From the NCBI RefSeq assembly GCF_001704115.1, contig NZ_CP016895.1:2356001-2420000 (forward strand): a DNA stretch of 64,000 nt, given 5' to 3'. Positions 48,831 through 57,318 of the stretch are shown here, piece by piece. The position numbers and the translations under genes are program-made. Below the pieces are notes generated by a model. It was given only the letters and a program-made list of their open reading frames with translations, had not been told where the DNA came from and did no database searches. The stretch is from Acinetobacter larvae. Lineage in GTDB: Bacteria > Pseudomonadota > Gammaproteobacteria > Pseudomonadales > Moraxellaceae. Position 1 is the stretch's first letter; the number at the start of each line of letters is the position of its first letter.

Positions 48831-49448
48831 ATGACGGAGTTTAATCATTCAATGCCGCTAAAATCTACAACACATCGAGAAGGTGATCGCGTTAGATGTC
48901 CTTATTGTAGTAGCCCGCAAGTTAGATCGATGATCAGCCAACCTGAAAAATATCCCAATCCAACACCCAATGCCTTTGAATGCCAAAATTGTGGGCGAGA
49001 ATTCGTATCTATTCCCATGTATACCAGTTCTGTACTCACACATGGTGTACCCAACTCACCGCAATATGCTCAGCGTAATACTACCCGTATCAAATGGGGG
49101 ATTGTGATTATTATGCTATTGGCAGCTGTGAGTTATTCATGGTTGAAACAACCTCAACCAAAAAACAGCTCAAGTCAATCTCCCACAGCTACAGCTAAGT
49201 CAAGCACAAACCCACCAAGTCACACTGTCACACCATCAAAAACCACGTCCGCTCCAATCCCCCCTGTAGCTGAAACAAGCGCGCAACATCCTGTAGAGAA
49301 AAGCAATCGTCCAAGTGAGCATCATCAGGCGCAAGAGACAATCGCTCATAGTCACAATCCAGATGATACGTTAAGCATTAAAATAGAAAGCAAAGCATCT
49401 GATACTACGCCACAACAACATGCTGAGCATCCAACGACAATGCCTTAA
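48831..49448 (+). CDS. Zinc-ribbon protein with one membrane span and a low-complexity tail
   Basis: A 205-residue protein. CPYC (residues 23-26) and CQNC (51-54) form a zinc ribbon like those of transcription or sensor proteins. One hydrophobic helix (about 89-106, WGIVIIMLLAAVSYSWL) follows, and then a Ser/Thr/Pro/His-rich tail of about 95 residues that is probably disordered and periplasmic. The ribbon would then be cytoplasmic. A second ATG eight codons in is possible. No family was recognised for the whole. Confidence 0.72.
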   Translation: MTEFNHSMPLKSTTHREGDRVRCPYCSSPQVRSMISQPEKYPNPTPNAFECQNCGREFVSIPMYTSSVLTHGVPNSPQYAQRNTTRIKWGIVIIMLLAAVSYSWLKQPQPKNSSSQSPTATAKSSTNPPSHTVTPSKTTSAPIPPVAETSAQHPVEKSNRPSEHHQAQETIAHSHNPDDTLSIKIESKASDTTPQQHAEHPTTMP

Positions 49449-49513
49449 TCGTTGCTTTAAAATGCTAACCTGCACAGTTGCATCGGTATTTAAAGACTAA
49501 TCAATCTGCATTA

Positions 49514-49692
49514 CTCTAAACAACCGGTTGACTCTAAATGACTGCTTCAGTTTAAACAATTGGTTCACGCTAAATCGCGTGGCTATTCAGCTTCAGTTTA
49601 AATAATCAGTTCAATCTAAATGACCGCTTCAATTTAAATAACCGGTTCAATCTAAATAACTGCTTCAGTTTAAATAACCGGTTCAATCTAAA
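49514..49692. repeat. 36-bp imperfect tandem repeat reaching into a gene's 3' end
   Basis: About four to five diverged copies of a unit beginning CTAAATGACTGCTTCAGTTT and ending AACCGGTTCAAT; the clearest two cover 49618-49689. The array fills the gap after the zinc-ribbon gene and includes the last codons and stop of the decarboxylase gene at 49683, which may be where it originated. Confidence 0.75.
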
Positions 49693-50849
49693 TAAAACGT
49701 TCTGAGTGGCGGGTAACCATTAAATTCAACCGATGCATAAGACGTTGTATACGCCCCCGTGCTTAACCAATATAAACGATCACCTATTGCCAAGTTACTC
49801 GGTAATTGATAGGGCGATTGCTCATACATAATATCTGTCGAATCACAGGTTGGACCCGCCAAAATAACTTTAGACTGTTCAGCCTGTGATTGCATTTTCG
49901 GGGTATAAATTGGGTATTTAGTTGTTTCTCCTAAAGTTTCAATCAGACCATTAAATACGCCAACATCTGTATAAACCCAGCGCTTAGCATCTTTTTCTGA
50001 CTTATTGGCAATTAATACAATCTCTGAAACAATCACACCGGCATCACCAACCAATGACCGACCAGGTTCTAAAAATAGCGTAATTTCACGCTTAAAATTT
50101 TGCTGGATGTACATTTTTATTTGATCCGCATAGGCTTGAATACTGTCAATGTCTGATAAATAATGCGCAGGAAAACCTCCCCCCATATTCATTAATTCAA
50201 GTTTAATCTGATATTGATTTTCTAAACGTTCAAAAACCGTTTTAACCGTATCAATTGCGGTACGCCACACCGTCACATCTTTTTGCTGACTGCCAACATG
50301 GAAGGAAACGCCATAAGGCTTTAAACCTAATTGCTGCGCCTTCACCATCAATTGCACCGCCATGTCGGTATCGCAACCAAATTTTCTGGATAATGGCCAT
50401 TCTGCGGTGTCACCAGAATCGACTAATACACGCACAAATACCCTTGAACCTGGAGCAAAGGCTGCAATTTGTTCAAGATCCGCATGTGCATCTGTCACAA
50501 AGAGACGTACCCCCTGCGCATATGCATATTTCACATCAACTGCTTTTTTAATGGTGTTCCCAAAGGAAATACGTGCTGGTGCAATACCACTTGCAATCAC
50601 ACGGTCTAATTCATAAACCGACGCAACATCAAAATTGGAACCAATGTCTTTTAGTCTTTGAATAACTTCAACACCCGGATTGGCTTTTACTGCATAAAAA
50701 ATTTTTGCAGTTGGAAAACATCGTGTTAACTCATCATATTTAAACTGGATACGATCCAAATCGACCACTAAAAAAGGGCTGGTTTTTGATGCAGAAAAAT
50801 TCTGAATTTTTTCCCATTGTTGTGATGAGTAGTAATGTTCTAAGTTCAT
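49683..50849 (-). CDS. PLP-dependent ornithine/lysine-type decarboxylase of the siderophore operon
   Basis: A 388-residue fold-type III (alanine-racemase-like) decarboxylase. Lys55 in AVKANP binds pyridoxal phosphate. HVGSQ, MGGGFP, FLEPGR and the C-terminal active-site GPTCDSTD follow, as in ornithine and lysine/ornithine decarboxylases. It would make putrescine, cadaverine or a related diamine. It is the last gene of the operon making activated 2,3-dihydroxybenzoate, so its diamine is probably the acyl acceptor. The ATG at 50849 has GGA seven bases upstream. The exact amino-acid substrate is not determined. Confidence 0.88.
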   Translation of the reverse strand: MNLEHYYSSQQWEKIQNFSASKTSPFLVVDLDRIQFKYDELTRCFPTAKIFYAVKANPGVEVIQRLKDIGSNFDVASVYELDRVIASGIAPARISFGNTIKKAVDVKYAYAQGVRLFVTDAHADLEQIAAFAPGSRVFVRVLVDSGDTAEWPLSRKFGCDTDMAVQLMVKAQQLGLKPYGVSFHVGSQQKDVTVWRTAIDTVKTVFERLENQYQIKLELMNMGGGFPAHYLSDIDSIQAYADQIKMYIQQNFKREITLFLEPGRSLVGDAGVIVSEIVLIANKSEKDAKRWVYTDVGVFNGLIETLGETTKYPIYTPKMQSQAEQSKVILAGPTCDSTDIMYEQSPYQLPSNLAIGDRLYWLSTGAYTTSYASVEFNGYPPLRTFYLD

Positions 50850-50970
50850 AGAGATCCACACTTTTAAATCTAATGATAGACAAAGATCTGTTCAGATAAG
50901 CGCAGCGCTGAAGAGAAAGCCTCAATCCAACAAGCTCATCTCATGCGCTCATCAATTCTGGCGGTATAGA

Positions 50971-51201
50971 TTATCGATTTAATCTTTGTGACCAATCTTG
51001 TATGGTTGCTGCTTCAGCCAAATCTTGAAATTCAATATTGATCCCAAGCTCACGCCATACACTAACCAAGGTCATTAAACTCACGGAGTCCAAACCCAAC
51101 ATAAACAAATCATCATCATTTTGAATTTCTTCGACATCGATATTCAGTTGCGTTGCAACTGTTTGACGTATTTGCGCGATATCCAATGGTTTAGTTTTCA
51201 T
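50971..51201 (-). CDS. Stand-alone aryl carrier protein
   Basis: A 76-residue carrier protein. The phosphopantetheine attachment site is LGLDSVSLM with Ser39. In most 2,3-DHB systems this domain is fused to the C terminus of the isochorismatase (EntB type). Here it is a separate gene whose ATG overlaps the isochorismatase stop by four bases (ATGA). It would carry DHB as a thioester between the AMP ligase and the condensation enzyme. Identification as an aryl carrier rests on context. Confidence 0.9.
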   Translation of the reverse strand: MKTKPLDIAQIRQTVATQLNIDVEEIQNDDDLFMLGLDSVSLMTLVSVWRELGINIEFQDLAEAATIQDWSQRLNR

Positions 51202-51848
51202 ATTGACTCTCTGGCATGGCTATTTTCAATCACAGCAATAGTATCGACCACTTTGGCACAACGCTTCGCAGCATAATTCAATGCCATGTGGTGTTCATCC
51301 AAACTAAAATCTGCAAGTGCATCACCGACTAAAAATGCTTGGATATCTAACATAAAAGCTTCAGCAGCTGTCAGTAAGCAGCCTATATGAGCATATACAC
51401 CACAAATCAATAACTGATCACGATGATTGCTTTTTATCTGTTGTTCAAAGTCACTTTTTTTAAAGGCGCTATATCGCCATTTGCCCAATAAAACATCTTG
51501 ATTGCTTGGTGCCAGTGCCGGAATAATGCGAACTAATTTTTCATCAGCCGCTAAGCCCGCCCCCCAAAAATCAGTCAATAGTTGGCGATGTTCTGGGCTT
51601 TGATCACCAGGTTGCGCAGTGTAATACACCGGAATGCCTACAGCATGACAAAAATCTATTAACTTTCGACAATTTTGCAATAACGTAGGAATCGGTGCTT
51701 GGCTTTGATCATAAAAATCTAGGAAATATTGTTGCATATCATGAATGAGTAATACTGCTCTAGCGCTATCAAGCTGCCAGTTTACGGTATTCACTGGAAA
51801 GCTATCGGCTTGTGGCATCGGATAGCTGGCTATACGAGGAATGGTCAT
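51198..51848 (-). CDS. dhbB: Isochorismatase (lacking the fused carrier domain)
   Basis: A 216-residue isochorismatase, which hydrolyses isochorismate to 2,3-dihydro-2,3-dihydroxybenzoate and pyruvate. The catalytic triad regions are visible: LLIHDMQQYFLDF (Asp), GKWRYSAF (Lys) and ICGVYAHIGCLLTAAEAF (Cys). The sequence fits the N-terminal domain of EntB/DhbB and ends where the carrier domain would begin. It is second to third in the operon, 23 bases after dhbE and coupled to the carrier-protein gene. Confidence 0.93.
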   Translation of the reverse strand: MTIPRIASYPMPQADSFPVNTVNWQLDSARAVLLIHDMQQYFLDFYDQSQAPIPTLLQNCRKLIDFCHAVGIPVYYTAQPGDQSPEHRQLLTDFWGAGLAADEKLVRIIPALAPSNQDVLLGKWRYSAFKKSDFEQQIKSNHRDQLLICGVYAHIGCLLTAAEAFMLDIQAFLVGDALADFSLDEHHMALNYAAKRCAKVVDTIAVIENSHARESI

Positions 51849-51871
51849 TTTTTACCCCATGAGAGATGAAT

Positions 51872-53536
51872 TTAATGTTTGGTCACTAGACGTTGTCTTA
51901 ATGTTTTCTTATCGATCTTACCCAAAGCCGTATAAGGCATATCATCAACAAGCTCAATATAATCAGGTATTTTAAAAGTCGCTAAACCGGCATTTTTGAC
52001 ATATTGACGAAGCTGCATGCTCAGTCGGGTCAGACTTGGGTCTTCATTACTTTTGCGCCATTGAATAAAAGCACAGCTTTTTTCACCGAGCATCTCATCT
52101 GGCATTGACACTAATGCAGATTGAATCACCTGAGGATGTTGGTTCAGGACTTGTTCTACCTCCTCGGTGGCTATTTTTTCTCCGCCACGATTGATCTGAT
52201 CTTTACTGCGACCTTCGACAATGATATTTCCATCTGCGGTCATGCGTACCAGATCACCCGTTCGATAGAACCCATCCTTGGTAAATGCTTTGCTGTTATG
52301 CGCATCAGCTTTAAAATAGCCCCGAATAGTATATGGACCACGTGTTAATAAATGTCCAACTTGCCCAATTGCCAGCTCCTGATCTGCATCATCCACTATC
52401 TTAATTTCGTCACCAGGGCTGATTCTGCTGCCTTGAGTGGCAATGATGGTTTCAATCGAATCGTTATATCGGGTGTAATTCACCAACCCCTCAGCCATAC
52501 CAAAGACTTGTTGTAAACGACAGCCATATTCTTCAATCAATTGCCGTGCCAAAGCATCGGCCAACCGTGCACCGCCGACTTGTAAAAGCTTCAAATCGGC
52601 AAAAATATTGTGAGCCCCCTGTTGCACGGTCGCAAGCCACTTTGCGGCCAATGCTGGAACCAAGGCAACATGACTAATTTGGTACTTTTCAATTAAGTTA
52701 AAACAGGTATTGGGTGAGGGATCTTTGGCGAGAACTAAAGTTCCTCCAGCATAAAATAGCCCCAATGAACCTGCGGAACTTAAACTAAAATTATGGGCGA
52801 CGGGTAAAACCATCAACATTTTGCTCTTTGCGTCCAACTGGCAGATTTCAGCACTTGCACGCACACTATATAAATAGTCATCGTGCGTTCTGGGAATCAA
52901 TTTCGGCGTTCCAGTACTGCCACCAGAGAGTTGAAAAAAAGCAACATGCCGTGCGCTAATGGCTGGCTCGGCAACATACTGATTTGAAAATGAAGATGTG
53001 TCTGGCCAGGCATCAAACTCTTCGGCATCGTCACCCACTACAATCACTTGTTTTAGACTTGGGCAACGTTGCTGACAGGTTCTGGCCTGTGTCCGATAAT
53101 CAAAACCGAGATAATGATCCGCACAGATATAAAGTTTCGCCTCAGTTTGTTGAATAAAATGACTCAGCTCAGCGTGGCGATGTGCAGGTAAACTCATAAT
53201 CGGGCGCATACCCAAATGAATAGAAGCGAAATATGCAATGAAAAATTCAGTGATATTTGGCAGTTGAATCACAAGATTATCACCAGCCTGATACCCTTTT
53301 TTTGCTAAATAAACAGCAAACTGATCAACTTTCTGTTTTAATTCGCTGTAACGAAGACTTTCAGCACCACAAATAATGGCGCAATGATCTGCATATTTGC
53401 GTACACAATCATTTAAAAAATGACTCATACTCAGTCCAAGCCAATAGCCCTTGGCAATGTATTGCTCTACGAATTCGGCTGGGTATTGCACAATACCATC
53501 CCACAGTTTTGAATCCATTAACGCATGATCTGACAT
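51872..53536 (-). CDS. dhbE: 2,3-dihydroxybenzoate-AMP ligase
   Basis: A 554-residue adenylate-forming enzyme of the EntE/DhbE/BasE type. It activates 2,3-DHB with ATP and loads it on the carrier protein. The P-loop is QLSGGSTGTPKLIPRTHDDY, followed by FGMAEGLVNYTRYND, GPYTIRGYF, YRTGDLVRMTADGNI and the C-terminal ALGKIDKKTLR lysine. It begins with the family-typical DGIVQYPAEFVEQYIAKGYW. It lies 36 bases after the isochorismate synthase gene. Confidence 0.95.
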   Translation of the reverse strand: MSDHALMDSKLWDGIVQYPAEFVEQYIAKGYWLGLSMSHFLNDCVRKYADHCAIICGAESLRYSELKQKVDQFAVYLAKKGYQAGDNLVIQLPNITEFFIAYFASIHLGMRPIMSLPAHRHAELSHFIQQTEAKLYICADHYLGFDYRTQARTCQQRCPSLKQVIVVGDDAEEFDAWPDTSSFSNQYVAEPAISARHVAFFQLSGGSTGTPKLIPRTHDDYLYSVRASAEICQLDAKSKMLMVLPVAHNFSLSSAGSLGLFYAGGTLVLAKDPSPNTCFNLIEKYQISHVALVPALAAKWLATVQQGAHNIFADLKLLQVGGARLADALARQLIEEYGCRLQQVFGMAEGLVNYTRYNDSIETIIATQGSRISPGDEIKIVDDADQELAIGQVGHLLTRGPYTIRGYFKADAHNSKAFTKDGFYRTGDLVRMTADGNIIVEGRSKDQINRGGEKIATEEVEQVLNQHPQVIQSALVSMPDEMLGEKSCAFIQWRKSNEDPSLTRLSMQLRQYVKNAGLATFKIPDYIELVDDMPYTALGKIDKKTLRQRLVTKH

Positions 53537-53572
53537 GGGAAAACCCTTGTTATATTATTCAGTAAAAATCAA

Positions 53573-54805
53573 TTATTCAGTAAAAATCAATTGTTCAGTA
53601 TTTAGACCTAAGGCATTCAGCATGGTTTTAAATTTTGCTGCTGTTTCATCTAGTTCCAGTTCTGGTTTGGATGCTTCAACAATGCCTGCCCCGGCATAAA
53701 GCCGTGCAAACTGATCATGTATACGCCCACAACGAACGTTAACCGACCAAGCACCATTGCCATATGCATCACTCCAACCCATGGTGCCCGCAAATAGATT
53801 GCGCTGGAAAGGTTCGAGCTCTGATATTAAGGCTCTTGCCAGTTGCGCAGGCGCGCCACAGACGGCGGGTGTTGGGTGTAAAACAGAAACCAAATCAAAA
53901 ACATGCAGTTCTGGATCTTTTAATTTGCCTTGGATTGATGTCGCCAAATGCCATAGCGTTTGCGTTTTGATCAAGGAGGGTTTTTTGGGAATATGCAGTT
54001 CTTTACAGAATGGTGTAAGCAAATCAGCAATACTTTCAATCACTAAACGGTGTTCACTTTGATCTTTGCTCGATGCTAAAAGTCGTTCGGCTTGTAATTT
54101 ATCTTCCGTTGCATCTTCGCTTCGGATGAGTGTTCCTGCAACGGGCTGGCTAAAAACATTTGCATTTTGTTTAGCCACCAACAGTTCAGGACTCGCCCCC
54201 ATAAACCAGCCATGATGTGTGGGGTTTTGCGCATATGCAAAGGTATATCCCTCAGGATTGGCTTGGTATAGGCGATAAAACAATTGCAGGATATTAATTT
54301 TCTCTGTGACTGTTAAATCTACCACCCGTGCTAATACAGCTTTTTTTAATGCTGTATTTTGCATGAGATCTACTAATTTTTGTACGCCACCAACATATTC
54401 TGCATGTTGTGGCAGTAGTTTTGCTTCAACACTGCCGAGATGAAAAGCGTTGTTATGCTCGCCTTTGGCAGCATCGGCTAAATAAGTATTTTTAGCTTCA
54501 GCAATAGACAACTCCGGTAAATCACGGGTATCAAATGCTAAGCTCCCCACAATAATCAACTCTGTATTTGAGCATGCTTTGATCTGATCTTGTAGCTGCT
54601 GCTTCGCTTGATCTAACCATGTTTGTTGTTGCTGTAAAAAATTTAAATCCTGATTTCTACAAAAATCTATATTCTGGATAATTTTTTTACTCGATATCAT
54701 CCCCGTTGGTGAAGCAAATACAAAGCCCGCTAGATTTTCGACAAATAATTCTTCTCTTTTAATCCCGATGACATTTTTGAATGCATCTATTTCTGTTGCT
54801 AACAT
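53573..54805 (-). CDS. dhbC: Isochorismate synthase
   Basis: A 410-residue chorismate-utilising enzyme that isomerises chorismate to isochorismate, the first step to 2,3-DHB. The C-terminal motifs are LHPTPAVCGAPAQLA, ERNLF-like FQRNLFAGTMGWSD, and LYAGAGIVEASKPELELDETAAKF. The length fits EntC/DhbC/BasJ. It is the first gene of the five-gene minus-strand operon and faces the DHB dehydrogenase gene across a promoter region with a Fur-like site. Direct repeats of ATTCAGTAAAAATCAATT mark its 3' end. Confidence 0.95.
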   Translation of the reverse strand: MLATEIDAFKNVIGIKREELFVENLAGFVFASPTGMISSKKIIQNIDFCRNQDLNFLQQQQTWLDQAKQQLQDQIKACSNTELIIVGSLAFDTRDLPELSIAEAKNTYLADAAKGEHNNAFHLGSVEAKLLPQHAEYVGGVQKLVDLMQNTALKKAVLARVVDLTVTEKINILQLFYRLYQANPEGYTFAYAQNPTHHGWFMGASPELLVAKQNANVFSQPVAGTLIRSEDATEDKLQAERLLASSKDQSEHRLVIESIADLLTPFCKELHIPKKPSLIKTQTLWHLATSIQGKLKDPELHVFDLVSVLHPTPAVCGAPAQLARALISELEPFQRNLFAGTMGWSDAYGNGAWSVNVRCGRIHDQFARLYAGAGIVEASKPELELDETAAKFKTMLNALGLNTEQLIFTE

Positions 54806-54926
54806 ATTTTTCTCTCATATCCATCAGTGATGGTGTGATCAAGCACAATTCTTTTAACTTAAAATTACCAATCTAAAGTCATTCTAAAGTCATTGAACTG
54901 TAAAACTATAATGGTTATTATTTTCA

Positions 54927-54945
54927 AATAAAAATGATTATCGTT
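54927..54945. promoter_or_regulatory. Candidate Fur box between dhbC and dhbA
   Basis: The 19 bases include AATGATTATCGTT and match the classical Fur consensus at 11 of 19 positions by my count. It lies in the 185-base divergent promoter region of two DHB genes, where iron control is expected. Confidence 0.45.
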
Positions 54946-54990
54946 AATTTTTGTTAAACTATTTTTTCGTTAAACTATAAAGGTTTAAAA

Positions 54991-55764
54991 ATGTCACACT
55001 TATTTATTATTACGGGTGCAGCACAAGGCATTGGTGCAGCCATCGCAGAAAAACTACTTGCACAAGGTCACATGGTGATCGGAATCGATCTTCATCCCGA
55101 GACAGATGAATGGGAAATTATGCAAAAACTAGACGCCTCGAAACGCAGCAATTTTGAAGCGATCAGTGGCGACATTCAGCACACCTCAGCGTTAATCGAA
55201 AAACTCAAACACGCAAAGTTCGCACACTATCCAATCTATGGGCTGGTCAATGCAGCGGGCATTTTGCAAATGGGCAGCTTACTCGACAGCACCCGTGAAC
55301 AATGGTTGCATAATCTAGACACCAACTTTCTTGGACCCGCTCAGCTCAGCCAATGGGTTGCACAACAAATGCTAGCGCATAAAGCCGGGACAATTGTCAG
55401 TATCGGCTCCAATGCAGCATTGGTTCCAAGATTAGGCATGGGACTATATGCAACAACAAAAGCTGTTGTTAGCCATTATTTTAAAAATCTTGCGCTGGAA
55501 TTGGCTCCACATGGCATCCGCTGCAATTTAGTATTACCGGGCTCTACCCTCACCCAGATGCAACGTCAACTTTGGTCCGACGCACAACCACCTGCCAGTA
55601 TTATTCAAGGTAATCTTGAGCAATATCGTACTGGTATTCCGTTGCAAAGAATTGCAGAGCCAGAAGACATTGCCGATGCCGTGTTATTTTTACTGTCTGA
55701 CCAAGCCAAGCACATCACAATGCATGAACTTGTCGTCGATGGCGGCGCAACCTTAGGCGTGTAG
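54991..55764 (+). CDS. dhbA: 2,3-dihydro-2,3-dihydroxybenzoate dehydrogenase
   Basis: A 257-residue short-chain dehydrogenase that oxidises 2,3-dihydro-DHB to 2,3-DHB with NAD. The cofactor site is IITGAAQGIGAAIAEKL, then VNAAGILQMG, catalytic IGSNAALV and YATTKAV (Tyr and Lys), with HELVVDGGATLGV at the C terminus as in EntA. It is divergent from the rest of the DHB operon and is a single-gene transcript. Context and sequence together make the assignment strong. Confidence 0.93.
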   Translation: MSHLFIITGAAQGIGAAIAEKLLAQGHMVIGIDLHPETDEWEIMQKLDASKRSNFEAISGDIQHTSALIEKLKHAKFAHYPIYGLVNAAGILQMGSLLDSTREQWLHNLDTNFLGPAQLSQWVAQQMLAHKAGTIVSIGSNAALVPRLGMGLYATTKAVVSHYFKNLALELAPHGIRCNLVLPGSTLTQMQRQLWSDAQPPASIIQGNLEQYRTGIPLQRIAEPEDIADAVLFLLSDQAKHITMHELVVDGGATLGV

Positions 55765-55818
55765 GCTAAAAAACCAACTAGAGAATACGGAGTAAGCCGA
55801 GCTAAAGCAGCGCCAGTG

Positions 55819-57159
55819 TTAGTCTGGCAGCGCTTTATTCAATTCAAATTCCTGCAGCATTGTGCTGGGCTCAGTTAACCATAAGCTCAGCATGCGCATA
55901 AAATCATGCCAATATTCTGCCAAACTTTCCACACAATAGAGCTCAGGATGCCCATCCATTGCTAAATATAAACGCTCCTGACCATTGAGCATTTTGTTGG
56001 TAATTGCCATATCAAAATCTTCAATCGGTCCTGCAGAAATGGTGGTTTTCTTTAGGTGGCATCCTTCAAAAAACTCTGGTAGCGGAAATGGAATCCAGTT
56101 CACCACGGGTCCAAATAAAATATTGTTAAAAGGTTCAAAGTCATCCAATACAAAACGTATCTGTTCAAAATAACTTTTTTGATGCGGTCTCATTTCGGCA
56201 AAACGAGCGGCCAAGAGCTGCACAATTTCAGTTAAGTTTTCCGTTCCTTGCGCAGCAAGCCTGAGTGGCAAAATATTCATGGTCAAACAAGGGGTACGCA
56301 TTGCCGAAGTACCTAAACGCGCCAACACCGGTATGCCAAAACATAGCTGTTGATCATTTTGCTGTAATGCCATATAGCCCATAAAAACAGCCATCACAAT
56401 CAATGCACTGGGTAATTTTAATTCAGCAGCCAAGGCATTTAACTGTTGCTGTTGCGGCAATGGAATAACCGCTTCAAAGCGATAACCTTGAGTAAATGGA
56501 TCATTCAAACGCCGTTTCAGTCTTTTCTTTGGCGCCAATGCACCTGAATAATTTTGTTTCCAAAAATTTAAATCAACTTCTGCTTGTGCCGATTGAATAT
56601 AATTTTGTTCTTCTGGAATATATTTATCATAATGCTCGAAAGCTTTATTCTGCAATGCAGTATTATTTTTAAGAGATTGATAATAATCAATAAAACGACT
56701 AATTAGCAGTCCATAAGCATAACCATCTAAAGCCATATGATGGGCTCTAAAAAATAGTCCGTAGCGCTGTTTAGCTAAATGCACAAAAGTATAGTCATAT
56801 AAATGCCCTATCATTGGATCAAAAGCGGGTACAACCTGTTGTTCAAGCCAATTATTTAGTTCTTGTTCGTTGTAATGCGATAAATCAATAAAACCTGCCG
56901 CCTGAACAGCGACATCATCTTTACGATAAAACTGACCATCTTGTTCAACCACTCGCCAATGTAATGCCTTGGCTTCCTTGAATGTTAAAAATACCGCTTG
57001 ATGGAAGATCTCTCGCAGCAATGGTCCATCAATGACCAACCATTCTGCAGTATGAAAAGGCAAACTACCGTGGTAATGATGACCTAAATACATACTTTGT
57101 TGTGCTCTAGTGAGTGGCTGTAATGTGCTTATTTCTTGCATACTATTGATTGCTTGCAT
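55819..57159 (-). CDS. Stand-alone NRPS condensation domain, VibH-like
   Basis: A 446-residue free-standing condensation domain. It begins QPLTRAQQSMYLGHHY and carries the active-site HHMALDG (residues 140-146), an intact HHxxxDG motif. No adenylation or carrier domain is attached. VibH of Vibrio cholerae is the known precedent: it joins carrier-bound DHB to a soluble polyamine. With a carrier protein and a diamine-forming decarboxylase in the neighbouring operon, the same chemistry is likely here. It diverges from the siderophore-interacting protein gene. Confidence 0.92.
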   Translation of the reverse strand: MQAINSMQEISTLQPLTRAQQSMYLGHHYHGSLPFHTAEWLVIDGPLLREIFHQAVFLTFKEAKALHWRVVEQDGQFYRKDDVAVQAAGFIDLSHYNEQELNNWLEQQVVPAFDPMIGHLYDYTFVHLAKQRYGLFFRAHHMALDGYAYGLLISRFIDYYQSLKNNTALQNKAFEHYDKYIPEEQNYIQSAQAEVDLNFWKQNYSGALAPKKRLKRRLNDPFTQGYRFEAVIPLPQQQQLNALAAELKLPSALIVMAVFMGYMALQQNDQQLCFGIPVLARLGTSAMRTPCLTMNILPLRLAAQGTENLTEIVQLLAARFAEMRPHQKSYFEQIRFVLDDFEPFNNILFGPVVNWIPFPLPEFFEGCHLKKTTISAGPIEDFDMAITNKMLNGQERLYLAMDGHPELYCVESLAEYWHDFMRMLSLWLTEPSTMLQEFELNKALPD

Positions 57160-57192
57160 ATCCGTACCATTGAAATTAGAAATATCGTTTTA

Positions 57193-57211
57193 AGTAATAA
57201 TTATCATTTGC
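57193..57211. promoter_or_regulatory. Candidate Fur box before the condensation and SIP genes
   Basis: The 19 bases contain AATAATTATCATTTGC and match the Fur consensus at 13 of 19 positions by my count. They lie between the divergent condensation-domain and siderophore-interacting genes, 34 bases from the former. Confidence 0.55.
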
Positions 57212-57318
57212 AAATGTAATTTATTATCACCCATATTGCAACAACAGCCACCAAAGGATAAAGTAATTGAATATACTGTTTTTATTTAAATATCAGACCA
57301 AGCATAGAAGATTAAATA

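Noticed and set aside
49514-49692. Repeat array considered as a CRISPR.
   Set aside because: The 36-bp units are contiguous and diverged, without unique spacers, and no cas genes are present.
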